64,000 nt of DNA from Cymodocea nodosa (lineage: Eukaryota; Streptophyta; Magnoliopsida; Alismatales; Cymodoceaceae). A program made the translations under genes and the position numbers. How positions within the stretch are numbered: position 1 is the stretch's first letter; every line of letters starts with the position of its first letter. Below the pieces are notes generated by a model that saw only the letters and a program-made list of their open reading frames with translations, was not told the origin of the DNA and did no database searches. Shown piece after piece: positions 11,291 through 23,664 of the stretch. The stretch spans positions 7,948,501 through 8,012,500 of the forward strand of contig CM072341.1 of assembly GCA_036874045.1 (NCBI GenBank), written 5' to 3'.

Positions 11291-11998
11291 GAGGTCATGT
11301 GAGAACTCGTTAAGTTAGAGGCTTAAAGGTTAAAATAGGTCACGTGAGAACTCGTTAAGTTAGTGAGTAAAAGAAGAGACGAACTTGTTAAGTTAGTGTT
11401 ATACGTGTGGTGAAATTATAACTTACGAATGTTATATTGTATTACGTGAGGTGCACATGTTTAAGTCGTTAAGTTAGCATAACTAAACGTGTTGAGTTGC
11501 TATATTGAACACTAAGGCAACACGTTAGGCTTGTGTTATAAAACTTAAGTTGTTATTTTTGCACGTGGTAAAATTCTTATTATAAAAACATTTGTTTATT
11601 ACTGGTTCATTGAGTTATCGTAACATAACGGAGATGGTTCGTTGAGTTAGCATAACACCACAGACTTAGTTCGTTGTGTTAGCTATAGTACTTGTCACGT
11701 GAAATGGCACATGAGGAACTCGTTAAGTTAGAAACGTTAAGTTAATATCTACTTGTGTTACTTGTTTAGTTAATATTAAAGTAACGACTTCTTATTACAC
11801 TTGATGAAAAATTTTTGGAAGAGAAAGTTTATTTTGCAGGAAATTTTTCAGAGATCCAAGACTGATGATTAAAGAAAATTCAAAATGTAAACGTGGTTCG
11901 GAACCTGTGTGTTTCGATGAAGGAAAAAGAAAAGACATGAAGAAGTGGAAAACTGGTAGTGATTAAACGTGGAGGATATGTATGAAATTAACATACAA

Positions 11999-12006
11999 TA
12001 TAAAAG
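11999..12006 (+). promoter_or_regulatory. TATA box of C1a 5' LTR
   Basis: TATAAAAG followed by gcatagagtt. It is the expected promoter for the C1a genomic transcript, about 0.7 kb upstream of the gag start. Confidence 0.75.
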
Positions 12007-12526
12007 GCATAGAGTTCTCATTGATCAAACTATCCCTACACATCAAACGAAAAATCTTTCCAGGGATCAAAAACACCTCTTCGAGGAAAAGCACTTAGGT
12101 GGAAGAAAGTTCAGTGAAGCATAAAAAGGTAAGATTTACGTCACTGAAGATTTGAAGTATCAGAAGAACGCAAATTCAGTGAAGCATAAAAAGACAAGAT
12201 ATTCATCACTAAAGAATTGTTGAAGAAGAAAGAAGAAGAAGAAGAAGAAAGATCTCAAATAGGGAGAAATGTTTTAAATTTCGCAAATTAGTTTTCTTTG
12301 TTTGTAGTTATGAAATTGTATAGATGAAATATGGTATCGATATATAATTGCATCTACAATTTCTGAGGAGAATTGAATTGTATATTGTAATTGAAACCTT
12401 GAATAAAAATGATTTTATGAAAATAGTGTCTCGACTTGTTTTTAAGTATTGAAGTTTCAATTATAATCGGAAAAAGTTGAAAAACACAATTCACTCCCCT
12501 CTTGTGTAGTCATACGATCCTACAAG

Positions 12527-12539
12527 TGATATTAGAGCT
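12527..12539 (+). other. Primer binding site of C1a (initiator Met tRNA type)
   Basis: TGATATTAGAGCT, a decayed form of the copia PBS TGGTATCAGAGC, starts two bases after the LTR end. The C1b equivalent reads TGGTATTAGAGCT. Confidence 0.8.
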
Positions 12540-12726
12540 TTGTTAATAATCTTTCATATAAAATCGATAAACCAACTTATTTAATATCATTGCTTATTCT
12601 ACCTTCCTTGTTTTTAAACAGAAATTAATATCTGAGCATACGTTTAACTTTCTTGATTTAAGGCTCAAGTTGTTTTAAAGTTTTTAGATTGTTTAAAATC
12701 AAATAGGTTGAAAAATCTAAGGTAAG

Positions 12727-13641
12727 ATGGCTACTGGAAATGGTAATTTTTCTTTATATGAAGGTCAAAATCTTAATCGTCCTCTTTTATTTGATGGAAT
12801 ACATTTTGAATATTGGAAATATAGGATGACTATTTTTCTTCAAAGTATAGATCATATGTTGTGGTTCATGATTTCTAAACCATATACTCTGTTATCTACC
12901 CCTTATAATTCTTGGACAATTACTGAAAAAGAAAATGAAACTCTGAATGCTAAGGGCTTAAAAATTTTATTTTGTGCATTGACTTATGAACAGTTTAATA
13001 AAGTGTCGGCATATAAATCTGCTTATGAGGTGTGGCATGCATTTGAAGTTTCATATAAAGGTACTTCTCAAGTTAAAGAGACGAAAATAAACATGTTGAT
13101 TCATAAGTATGAACTCTTTAAGATGCATGAAGACGAAAGTATTTTTGAGATGTTTTCTAGATTTCTTGATATCATAAACTCTTTAAAATGCTTAGGAAAG
13201 AATTTTGAACAAAAGGATTTGGTGAGGAGAATTCTCAGGTCCCTAAGTTCTAAATGGTCTCAGAAAGTAACATCAATTGAGGAATCACGAGATTTAAATG
13301 TTTATACCATGAATGAACTTATAGGAAACTTAACAGCTTATGAAGTTCAATTAAATGAATCACTGAGTCACAACAAACTAAAAATGAAGAAAGAAATAGA
13401 CTTTGAAATTAATTCAAATTCTGATATATCTACTGATTCTGACGAGGATTTGATTTTGCTGACTAGGAAATTCAAAAAAGCATGGAAAGCTAAGAAACAG
13501 CAAAGGAACAAGAATGATAAACCCTCAATGTCAAAATCACTAAATGACAAGAATTCTTCATCCAGAAAGTATGTATGTTACAATTGCAAGAAACCTGGAC
13601 ATCTTTCTCCAGATTGTCCTATAAGGAAAAATGAAAAGTAA
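12727..13641 (+). CDS. C1a copia Gag, open reading frame intact
   Basis: Encodes 304 residues with no internal stop, the only long retrotransposon frame in the window without a visible lesion. The N-terminal half is a copia Gag core of the UBN2/DUF4219 type (LFDGIHFEYWKYRM near residue 20, the INSLKCLGK region near 145). The middle is acidic and the C-terminus is basic, ending in one CCHC knuckle (C-YN-C-KKPG-H-LSPD-C) just before the stop. Gag forms the virus-like particle and binds genomic RNA. In C1b the homologous gene has a large internal deletion. The start at 12727 follows the PBS by about 190 bp and fits family lengths. The frame then stops with TAA before pol; whether gag and pol were originally one frame is not clear. 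Confidence 0.85.
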   Translation: MATGNGNFSLYEGQNLNRPLLFDGIHFEYWKYRMTIFLQSIDHMLWFMISKPYTLLSTPYNSWTITEKENETLNAKGLKILFCALTYEQFNKVSAYKSAYEVWHAFEVSYKGTSQVKETKINMLIHKYELFKMHEDESIFEMFSRFLDIINSLKCLGKNFEQKDLVRRILRSLSSKWSQKVTSIEESRDLNVYTMNELIGNLTAYEVQLNESLSHNKLKMKKEIDFEINSNSDISTDSDEDLILLTRKFKKAWKAKKQQRNKNDKPSMSKSLNDKNSSSRKYVCYNCKKPGHLSPDCPIRKNEK

Positions 13642-16315
13642 AGTAGGACAAATTAGAAGAAGACGACTTAGAAAACTCAAAAAAAGTTTTACAAGAAAAA
13701 GGCTTTGAAGGTTACTTGGGATGACACGTCTGAAGAGTCTGAATCTAAGGAATCATCATCAAAATCTTCACATTCAAAAGGAGAACAAGAGTTAGAAGAT
13801 GTTGCTCATGTGTGTTTCATGACAAATGAGTCTAAGGAGGAAACAACATCAAAATGGATCTTGGATAGTGAAGCATCAAGTCACATGACTGGACAGAAAA
13901 GTGTACTACAAAATTTTACAAATACCATGAATAGAAGTGTAACATTTGGAAACAAAAGCAAGGATAAAATCATAAGTATGGGTAATGTTTAAATAACTTC
14001 GACTTGTGTTATTTCAAATGTACTATATCTAGAAAACCTAGGATTTAATTTGTTGAGTATTATAAAACTAACTAAGAATGGATATTATGTAGTGTTTAAA
14101 GATAATGTGTGCAAAATTATTGATAAAAATATAGATGAAATTAAGTTTATTGCTAAAAGAAAAGGTTTTGTATGTATTTTATCTTTATCTTCTGGTGCAG
14201 TTGATTTAAATTCATGTTTGCTAGCTGAAACTAGTGATGCATATCTATGGCATAGAACGATTGGGCATATAAATATAAAACTGTTACATAAACTATCTAG
14301 AAAACATTTAGTAAGAGGTTTACCAAAGATTAAATACTCAAAGGACTTTATGTGTGATGCATGTGAGTTAGGTAAACTTCACAAAAATTCTTCAAATCCA
14401 AAATTGATATTTCAAGCAAGAGAGTCTTAGAACTTATACATATGGATCTATTTGGACCAACAAGAATCATGAGTCTTGGTGGTAAACGGTATGTATTTGT
14501 TTTAGTAGATGACTTCTCTAGATACACTTGGGTATATTTTCTAGCATCTAAGACAGAAGTTTTTGAAAAATTTAAAATGTTTTGCAATTTTGTTCAAAAT
14601 GAACAAAGTGTCTCTATTCAAAAACTTAGGAGTGATCATGGAACTGAATTTGATAATGATCAAATGGATAATTATTGTAATGAGCATGACATTGATCACA
14701 GATTTTCTTTTCCAAGAGCACCGTGTCAAAATGGTGTTGTTGAGAGAAAGAATAGATCACTTCAAGAAATGGCCAGAACTATGTTGAATGAACATAAGTT
14801 ACCTTAAAATCTTTGGGCTGAAGCAGTAAATACAGCTTGTTATGTTATTAACAGAAGTCATTTAAGACCTCATGTTAATAAAACTCCTTTTGAAATTATG
14901 TTTAATAGGGTTCCAAAAATTTCCTATATGAAACCATTTGGCTGCAAGTGTTTTATTCTTAATACTAAGGATAGAAGGGATAAATTTCAAGCCAAAGCGG
15001 ATGAAGGAATTTTTGTAGGTTACTCTACTAGAAGTAAAGCCTATAGAGTATATAACAAGACTTCTAGGACTATTGAAGAAACCCTCCATGTAAGCTTCAA
15101 TGAAAATTCTTTTAAAGAATCTCAATCTAAAGTTGATAATGATGATATGATCAATCTCCCAAAAGAGTTAGAGATCAATAAAGAGATTGAAGATTTATCT
15201 GAGAAAATCAAAAATATGAACTTAAATGATCAAACTAATGATGAAAATGATGGACCTTCAGATGTTGATGAGAATATTGAGGAAAATCAGAGAAATTGGC
15301 GTTATTCTTCATCACATCCCATTACTCAAGTCATTGGTAATATTAATGAGGGAGTTAAAACTAGAGCTTTAGTAAATTTAAATAGTATGTGTATGTTTGT
15401 TTCTATGGTGGAACCAAAGAATATAGAAGAAGCATTATCTGATGAAAATTGAATAGTGGCAATGCAAGAAGAACTAAATCAATTCATTAGAAATGATGTT
15501 TGGGAATTAGTCTCTCCACTAGAAAATCAGTCCATAATAGGTACAAAGTGGATCTTTAGAAACAAAACTAACGAAACTGGTCAAGTTATAAGGAACAAAG
15601 CTAGATTAGTTGCACAAGGGTATACACAGGAAGAAGGACTAGATTATGATGAAACATTTGCTCTTGTGGCTAGGTTAGAAAGTATTAGAATATTATTGGC
15701 CTATGCTTGTTATATGGATTTTAAATTATTTCAAATGGATCTAAAGAGTGCATTTCTAAATGGTTTAATTAATGAAGAAGTTTATGTAAAACAACCACCT
15801 AGATTTGAAGATATTAAAAATCCTAACTTTGTGTATAAATTGAAGAAAGCCTTATATGGTTTGCTGCGAGCACCTAGATCATGGTATGAAAGATTATCTA
15901 CTTTTTTAATAGAAAAAGGCTATATCATAGGAAAAGTGGATCATACTCTATTTATCAAGAGAGATGGTAAAGATTAGAATGTTGTTCAAATATACGTGGA
16001 TGATATAATCTTTGGAGCAACCACTGATAAGCTGATAAAAATATTCTCTGAAGAGATGACTAATTAGTTTGAAATGAGTATGATAGGAGAACTTTCATAT
16101 TTTTTAGGACTTCAAATTAAGCAAATGGATAAAGGTATATTTTTAAATAAGGAAAAATTTGTAGATGAAATGCTTAAGAAATTTAATTTTAATGATACAA
16201 GGATTCGAGGAACTCCTATGAGTACTTCTTTAAAGTTAGATATTGATGACATAGGAAAATCAATAGATCAAAGAAAATACAGAAGTATGATTGAGATTAA
16301 AGAAAATACAGAAGT
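13642..16315 (+). pseudogene. C1a copia pol: protease, integrase and RT (truncated)
   Basis: Order of domains: protease near 13850 (WILDSEASSHMT, where the usual DSGAS has become DSEAS), GAG-pre-integrase HHCC near 14250-14380, integrase catalytic core (HMDLFGP near 14445, LRSDHGTEF near 14625, NGVVERKN near 14730), then RT from about 15456 with LFQMDLKSAFLNG and YVDD near 15995. Breaks: TAA at 13990-13992 (CAA to TAA), a 1-nt deletion near 14393, stop at 14805-14807, TGA at 15450-15452, stop at 15975-15977, stop near 16065. RT ends at 16315 at a rearrangement joint; RNase H is lost. The order PR-IN-RT proves copia rather than gypsy. Confidence 0.88.
16270..16315 (+). repeat. Templated duplication at the C1a/C2a deletion joint
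   Basis: The 17-mer aaagaaaatacagaagt occurs at 16270-16286 and again at 16299-16315, after which the sequence continues as C2 LTR (ttggttcttgctt). The intact C1 RT reads ttggttctttactt here (see 39620-39650, minus strand), so the joint also shows ttggttctt microhomology. Confidence 0.85.
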
Positions 16316-16580
16316 GTTATTGGTTCTTGCTTTAACCTGAAAGCAAGTGTGTAAGTGTTGAAACACTTAGTGAAGCCCAAGTGAATCTTGGGGGTGGACT
16401 AGCCAATTTGGTGAACCACCTAAAACTTACTATGTGTTATCTTTCTTTATTGCTTTGCATTCGTTTAGTTTCATCTCATTTCATTTCTGTTGAATCATTC
16501 GATTCAACAATCAAAAGAATATAAAAAATTACACACATTCACCATTCACCCTCCCTCTATTGAGTCTACCGATCCTAACA
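16316..16580 (+). repeat. C2a 5' LTR, terminal fragment, with PBS
   Basis: Matches about 23025-23289 of the C2a 3' LTR and ends gatcctaaca at 16580. The initiator-Met PBS TGGTATCAGAGCC follows at 16583-16595 and is undecayed. Confidence 0.88.
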
Positions 16581-16631
16581 ATTGGTATCAGAGCCTAGTT
16601 AATCCTTCATAAGATTTAACCATCTGGATTT

Positions 16632-18180
16632 ATGGCTCATTTTGTTGAGGGACAAAACATCCGCAGACCCCCTCTATTCGATTGTTCCAATTATAACTAT
16701 TAGAAGAATAGAATGGAGTGCTTCCTTAGGAGTTTTGATGTTAAACTCTGGAAGATTGTTGTTCTTAGAACTACACTTCCAACCAGTGATGTTATGAACT
16801 GGTCTGAGGAGGATGAGAAACTCATCCAGTTGGATGCTAGAGGGCTGAATGCCATTTATTGTGCATTAACTGCTGATCAATATAATAAAGTATCTGCATG
16901 TAAGTCTGCTCATGAGTCTTGGAAAATCCTTCAAGTTACTCACGAAGGTACAAGCCAAGTTAAGGATACAAAAATTAGTATCTTGTTGAGAAAACTAGAA
17001 CTGTTTAAAATGAATGATAATGAAAACATAACTGAAATGTTTTCAAGATTTATTGAAATCATTAACAGTTTGAAAGGCTTGGGAAAGGAATTCTCTTCAC
17101 ATGAACAGGTACAGAAGATCCTGAGGAGCTTAACTATTGAGTGGAAACAGAAGTCCACATCTATTCAAGAATCCAAGGATCTCAACAACTACACAATTGA
17201 AGAACTATTGGGCAATCTTCTGGCCTACGAAGTTCAGATGAAGGACTAGAAAGAGCAAGAAGGAGCTATTGCAAAGAAAGCTGAAAAGAAAAAGGAAATG
17301 ACATTTCCATCTACAGAAGAAGCTCCAAGCTCAAACGATGATGAGATCATGTTGCTAGCAAGGAACTTCAGAAAGTTCATGAGGAAAAAGAATAAGCCCA
17401 GCTCCTCTAAAAGAATTGTCCCTACATGTTTCAAATGTAAAATGTAAGAGCACATACAGACCTTCTGTCCATTTTAGATAGAAGAGGATCAAGGAGATAA
17501 GAAGAAGAGATTGAAGGACAAAAAGAAGATGGCTCTCAAAGCTACGTGGGATGACAGTAGCACTTCAAGCTGTTCATCAGATTCTGAAGATGAAGCTGCA
17601 GCCAACGTGTGTTTTGTAGCACAAGAGGTATGCTCTTCTTCCTCTAGTTCAAAAAATGAGCATGATGATTTAGACATAAATAGTCTTCTGTCTACTGTAG
17701 ATAATTTATATGTGAAGTATAGAGAATTTAAGAAACAAATTAAAAGGTTAAATCATTGCTTAGAAAATTCATTTGCTGAATTAGAATCAACTATAGTTGA
17801 AAATAGAAATCTAAAATCAAATTTAGATAAGTATAGTTGTGTTAACTATGAATTAAAAGAAGAAAATAAAAATCTATTAACCACTATATCAAATTTGAAA
17901 GATACCATATGTAAATTTACTCAAGGTCAAAAAAGATTAAATAAAATAATAGGATCTCAACGAACAAATGGGAATAAATATGGCCTAGGGTATGCTACAC
18001 CACAGGAAATACCTTATTGTGGTGGAGTGATTCGATCTTATAAAGATGGCACCATTGTGTTTTCCATCAAACGAAGATGAGGTCATATATGGCTGCCAAG
18101 AGGCAATAGATTTAATGTTTTAAGGACTAACTCTACTGGACCCAAGAAGATTTGGGTACCAAAAGCTTTAATTTTAGTAT
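16632..18180 (+). pseudogene. C2a copia Gag plus linker region
   Basis: ATG at 16632. The product starts MAHFVEGQNI and carries the copia Gag core (LNAIYCALTADQYNKVSACKS, SLKGLGKEFS). It is broken by TAG near 16700 (TGG to TAG), stop at 17247-17249, a stop inside the zinc knuckle region near 17443, and a stop near 17476. The knuckle itself is damaged: the CFKCKM segment runs into a stop. From 17511 an open stretch of 189 residues is Ser/acidic and then coiled coil (LENSFAELESTIVENRNLKS), a feature also seen at 56178-55507 in C2b. Such coiled-coil extensions after the knuckle are common in long-Gag SIRE-type copia elements. Confidence 0.82.
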
Positions 18181-19790
18181 GATTTGTAAGGTGACAACGA
18201 GTTTCAAGTACGTTCAACTAAATAGATCGTGGACAGTGGATGCTCAAAGCACATGACAGGTAAGAAAAGTTTTCTTGACTCTGTTAAAAACTTAAGTTCA
18301 GGATCTGTTAAGTTTGGAAATAATGAAAAGTGTAAAATAACTGCAATAGGAAATATTACATCTAAAAATGGTATAATTGAGAATGTCTTGCATGTAAATG
18401 GATTAAAACAAAATTTGTTAAGTGTAGGACAATTATGTGATAAAGGTTATACTGTTTCTTTTAATGCTAAAAATTGCTACATTATTGATCCAGCCACGAA
18501 TGATACAAAATTTACTGGTAATGGAAATTGCTCAATATATACATTAAACTTTCCATGTGAAAATTTTGCAAGTAATTCTTGTTTGGTAGCAACTAGTGAA
18601 GATGATTGGGTGTGGCATAGAAGACTTGGTCACATCATTATGAAGAATATCAGAAAGCTTTCCACGGGTGATCTTGTCAAGGATCTGCCTAAACTCACTT
18701 TTAAGAAAGATAGAGTGTGCAGTGAGTGTATGCTAGGGAAGCAGAAGAGAACTGCTCTTCACAGCAAAAATGTTTTTACCACCAAAAGGCCATTGGAACT
18801 GCTACATCTAGATTTGCTTGGTCCTTCTCAAGTATCAAGTCTTGGGGTCGAAAATATACCTTTGTTATTGTTGATGATTTCTCTAGATTAACTTGGGTAA
18901 TATTTTTGACACATAAAAATGAAACTTACAATGAGTTCAGGAATTTTTGCATAAGAGTTCAGAATCAGAAGGAACTAATAGTGAAGAAAATCAGAAGTGA
19001 TCATGGAGGAGAATTTGAAAACTATGATTTTGAAAATCTTTGCAATTCTTTTGGAATTCTGCATGAATTCTCTTGTCCTAGAACTCCTGCTCAAAATGGA
19101 GTTGTAGAAAGGAAAAATAGGGCACTGTAAGAAATGGCTAGAACTATATTAAATGCCACGAATCTACCTAAATTTCTCTTGGCAGATGTTGTAGGAATAG
19201 CTTGTCACATTTCCAACAGAACTCACATTAGATCTATGTTGAATAAGACACCATTTGAAATTTGGTTTAATAAGACTCCAAATGTTGGCTATTTTAAGAC
19301 ATTTGGATGCAAATGCTTTGTCTTAAATACAGGAAATGCTAAAGACAAGTTTGATGCAAAGTCTGAATCTGCCATACTTGTTGGTTACTCCTCTAGAAGC
19401 AAAGCTTACAAGGTATATTTTGCTAAAGATAGAAGAGTAGAGGAGAGTATAAATGTTTAGTTTGATGAAGATATGATCCAGAATTTCAAAAATTTGGAGA
19501 TTAAAAATGATAGTGAAAATGAATACTTTGAAGATGATAACTGCAAGCAGAAACTCATTTCACAAATGTCAGATTAGAATCTCATCAATAGGTATCAGAA
19601 TCATAACAGTTCGAAGTTCAGATCTAATCATCCCGAGGAACAAATTATTAGAAATATATATAAATGGGTACAAACTAGAAGCAAAGCACAAGATATCTGC
19701 AATTTTTGTGCATTTGTGTCAGAAATAGAGCCAAAATTAGTAGATGAAGCATGTAAGGATACCTACTGGACAATGGCTATGTAGGAAGAA
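18181..19790 (+). pseudogene. C2a copia protease and integrase
   Basis: Protease active site DSGCSKHMT starts at about 18232. It is followed by the GAG-pre-integrase domain (WHRRLGH near 18614, CSECMLGKQKR near 18720) and integrase core (HLDLLGPSQ near 18806, IRSDHGGEF near 18990, NGVVERKN near 19100). A 1-nt loss in a G run near 18845 shifts the frame, and stops occur at 19128-19130 and 19458-19460. The catalytic D,D,E positions are still recognisable. The C-terminal linker region (19460-19790) is heavily broken. Confidence 0.85.
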
Positions 19791-21260
19791 TTAAATCAGT
19801 TCTAGAAAAATAATGTTTGGAAACTAGTAGAAAAACTTGTAGGAAAATCCATCATTGGAACTAAATGGATTTTCAAAAATAAATTAGATGAAGAAGGTAA
19901 CATTCTTAGAAATAAAGCTCGATTAGTTGCACAAGGCTACAATCAGCAGGAAGGTATTGACTATGAAGAAACTTTTGCTCCTGTAGCCAAGATTGAAGCT
20001 ATCAGAATATTGCTTGCTTTTGCAAGTAGTATGAAGATAAGATTGTTTCAGATGGATGTGAAAAGTGCCTTCTTAAATGGAGAAATTCAGGAAGAAGTAT
20101 TTGTTAAACAACCTCCTAGATTTGAAGATGAATTCAAGCCGGATCATGTCTACAAACTAAGAAAGGCTCTATATGGTCTGAAACAGGCACCTAGAGCTTG
20201 GTATGAGAAATTGAAAAAGTTTTTTACTAAAAACAATTTTTCTATAGGCAAAGTGGACAATACTTTGTTTATCAAAACTTTTGATGTGCATATTTTGATT
20301 GTACAGATATATGTTGATGATATAGTCTTTGGAGCCACTTCAGAAGATCTCTATCATGAATTTTAGAATTTGATGAAAAATAAATTCGAAATGAGCATGA
20401 TGAGAGAATTGAAGTTTTTCTTGGGTTTACAGATTCATCAAGTGCATAATGGTATTTTTGTCAACTAAGAAAAATACTACAAAGAGATGTTGAAGAAATT
20501 TGGTTATGAAAACATTAAACCTGCAAATACTCCAATGAGTTTAAGCATTAAACTGGAAATGGATGATTCAAGTGTTGCAGTGGATCAAAAGTAATATAGA
20601 GGTATGATTGGATCCTTGTTATACCTTTCAGCTAGTAGGCTAGATATTATGTTCAGTGTATGCTTGTGTGCTAGATTTCAAGCATCACCAAAGGAATCGC
20701 ACTTGAAATCAGTCAAAAGGATTTTCAGATATCTACAAGGAACAAAAGATTTCGGACTATTCTACTCAGCTAACAGTAATTTGATTTTAACAAGCTATAG
20801 TGATGTAAATTATGCCGACAGCAGATCTGACAGAAAAAGCACTAGTGGTACTTGTCAATTACTTGGAAATTCTTTAATCTCCTAGTTTAGTAGGAAACAA
20901 AATTGTATAGCTTTATCTACTACTGAAGTTGAGTATATTGCAGCAGGATTATGATGTGCTCAAATCCTTTGGATGCAGCAAACTCTAGCAGATTACAGAT
21001 TGCAAATCCAAAATTCAATCATTTTTTGTGATAACAACAGTGCAATCAGTCTATCTACGAATGCAGTACTTCATTCTAGAGCCAAGCATATCGAGATCAG
21101 ACATCACTTTCTGAGAGATCATGTGGAAAAAGGGATCATCTCACTTAAGTTTTTGCCAACAGAAAATCAACTTGCAGATATTTTCACCAAACCTTTAAAT
21201 GAATCAACTTTTAATCATATTAGAAGAAATCTAGGCATATGTTCTTTACTAGACCTTTAA
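19780..21260 (+). pseudogene. C2a copia reverse transcriptase and RNase H
   Basis: RT motifs LFQMDVKSAFLNG (about 20044), YGLKQAPRAWYEK (about 20170) and YVDDIVFGA (about 20310) are intact. RNase H carries the ALSTTE(V)EY motif near 20910 and the ENQLADIFTKP tail near 21165, ending at 21260. Stops at 20364-20366, 20466, 20593, 20883-20885 and 20954 break the frame, mostly TGG to TAG or CAG/CAA to stop. Confidence 0.88.
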
Positions 21261-21652
21261 ATATTTTTTTTCATCAAGCTCACCATATGGGAGCTTGTTT
21301 TCTGCTAACTTATTCGTGTAGGATATATTCAATATCAGTTTTACAGTCCTCACCTTTTTATATAATGACAAAAAGGGGGAGAAGAATTTGAAAATTAGAG
21401 AAGTATATGGTTACTTATAGTATTTCCAACAAGAACAAAAAGAGAACTATAAAAAGGAGAAGAAAAACTCAACACACAGATAGGGGGAGAAGACAACACA
21501 AAGTCAGGTGGAGGAATCCCTCCACGTCAGTATAGTCTTGATAAATTCCTGTTTTATTTAGTTCTCTGTGTGACTGAATGTATAGACATACACAGAGTGA
21601 AATACATGAAAATAAATGTAAAGGTTTTTGTCATTATCAAAAAGGGGGAGAT
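21261..21652 (+). other. C2a 3' UTR with polypurine tract
   Basis: No gene. Contains repeated purine blocks (aaaaagggggagaagaat near 21371, tagggggagaag near 21481) and the functional-position PPT aaaaagggggagat ending at 21652. Multiple PPT-like blocks before the last one also occur in C2b (52200-52325). Confidence 0.8.
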
Positions 21653-23289
21653 TGTTAGAACCTGAGTATTTTGATAATGCAAAACCTATGTGAGGAAACA
21701 TATTGTATTTCACAGATAAGTCAGTACAACGTTAGATTAGAAGGTAGATAGAACAAAATCCAAGCAGACGAACAGATGGAGAAAGTTCCAGAAGATACTA
21801 CTTTAAAGCTACAGGAAAATCGAACAGTTACAGGTCCAAGTATCCGAAGAGTAAAACAGCAACAAGACTATCGAACAGTTAGAAGGATAACTATTCGAAT
21901 TTTCAAAGCCTTCGGAGAGTTAAATAATCGGACAGTTAAGATGGTTGAATGATCAGAGAGTTAAAGAGTTAACTATCCGAAAGAAAAAGGAAGATCAGAA
22001 AGTTAGAAAGGCTAACTATCCGAAACTTAAGTCATTCAATTAACCACGTGTAGAAATACATAACGGAATCTTAAAGGACTTTTTGGAGAGTTAGATAACT
22101 ATCTGAGTTTTCTTCTAGAGAGTTAGATAACTATTCGAGTTTTTCAAAGAGTTACAGGTATAACTTTTCGAAACTTAAGTCATATTATTACGCACATGCA
22201 GAATGGAGAAGCTGGTAGTTGAAAGCTTAAAAGGGAAAATCAGAGAGTTAGATAACTATCTGAAATTTCAAGAGAGTTTCGATAAGTTACAATTTAACTA
22301 TCCGAAACTTAAGTTATTGAAATTGCCACATGCAGAATTCTAGATAGATACTCAAATGGGTTTTCGAAAAGTTAGAAAGATAACTATCCGAAAAATGGGA
22401 TGTTTCGGTGAGTTACACTCTTAACTATCTGAAACTTAAGTTATGTTTTATGCACGTGCAAATTTGAAGGGACAGCTATCGAAGAATTAAAAGAAATGTC
22501 GAAGAGTTACAGTAGTTAACAATCCAAAAGTAGGAGCTCTTTTCGGTAAGTTAAATACAAGACTCCGAACACTTGACATTACACGTGAGCAACTTAAAAT
22601 CTCACGTGACTCAGAGAACAGGATATGAGTAATGAATCGGTAAGTTATGGATGCATTTCGATAAGTTATTTTTATAACCATCCGAAAGCCTGAGATTATC
22701 GGAAGGTTACTTATTGAACATCAGACAGAACAGTAACTTACCATATTTAGGTCTGATTATTTACCAAGTACAGCAGAATACATCCGTTGAAAGAAAAAAT
22801 ATGATTGTTATACCTTTGGTATAAATATGAGGAGTTTAAGAGAGGAAAAGATAGAGATAACGTATATACCACATATAGTGAGCTATACTCCAATTCCAAT
22901 TACACTCAAGTCTGCAAACAGTGAAGCATATTCTAAAGATCTACTACAGAAAAAGCTCTATGCGCCAAAACTCTGATTGAAAGACTCAAGCTATTGGTTT
23001 GTGGCTTCAACCTGAAAACTTCTGTGTTGTTGGTTCTTGCTTTGACCTAAAAGCAAGTGTGTAAGTGTTGAAACACTTAGTGAAGCCCAAGTGAATCTTG
23101 GGGGTAGACTAGCCAATTTGGTGAACCACCTAAAACTTGCTGTGTGTTATTTTTTTTTTTTGCTTTGCATTCATTTAGTTTCATCTCATTTCATTTCTAT
23201 TGAATCATTCGATTCAACAATCAAAAGAATATAAAAAATTACACACATTCACCATTCACCCCCCTATGTTGAGTTTACCGATCCTAACA
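21653..23289 (+). repeat. C2a 3' LTR
   Basis: Begins TGTTAGAACCTGAGTATTTT after the PPT and ends gatcctaaca, 1637 bp. The middle is an array of (g)gagagtta...aactatccgaa units with gcacgtg-type cores (for example acgcacatgc, tgcacgtgc). A TATA-like TATAAATA lies at 22820-22827. A poly-T run at 23150-23161 interrupts the distal part. Confidence 0.9.
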
Positions 23290-23664
23290 CTTATCGCCTG
23301 TTGAATAGAATTCAAATCAATTGGTTTGATGTTTTTACTTCTCAACTACAACATATGAGTTCAAAGTTATTTTATCCTTGCAAGCCAATTGAATTTATCC
23401 GATTAGCCCTCTAAAACTAAAGGCATGAGAGCATTTAGTGTAAAAGATTTGCAACGATTCTAGGCCATGCATAACCCTCAACAACAACAACAACAACCTA
23501 ATTGTATAGACCATATACAACAACAACAACAACAAAGTTATTCAATTCAAGTAGAACAACAAACTCAGATACCTCCTAACCTAGATGATGTACTTACCGA
23601 CATCAGAAATGATATTAGGCATCTAGGAGATAAAATTTGTAATGCTATAAGTGATTATACTTAG
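23290..23664 (+). pseudogene. C1a accessory ORF, C-terminal remnant
   Basis: Homologous to the 3' end of the C1b accessory ORF (35600-35190): the same NRIQINWFDVF stretch near 23296, then two Gln runs, then a helical tail ending NAISDYT at 23664. It is broken in its first part and cut on the left by the C2a LTR. The function of the intact protein is unknown; see the C1b entry. Confidence 0.78.

Larger units (their letters stand above)
9359..12524 (+). repeat. 5' LTR of C1a, interrupted by a solo LTR
   Basis: Starts TGTTAAGTATTTTG at 9359, breaks at 9678, resumes after the solo LTR at 11291 and ends gatcctaca at 12524. Without the insertion it is about 1.55 kb. A TATA box and AATAAA signal of the C1 type are present in the resumed part. 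The PBS follows three bases later. Confidence 0.85.
16316..23289 (+). mobile_element. C2a, Ty1/copia element (SIRE-like), 5' truncated, plus strand
   Basis: Carries the last ~265 bp of a 5' LTR, PBS, gag, PR-IN-RT-RNase H remnants, PPT (about 21640-21652) and a complete 3' LTR (21653-23289). The right end enters the C1a accessory ORF (aacttat-type target). The first part of the 5' LTR was lost in the deletion that also removed C1a RNase H. Many single-base stops. It is the same family as C2b. Confidence 0.85.
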
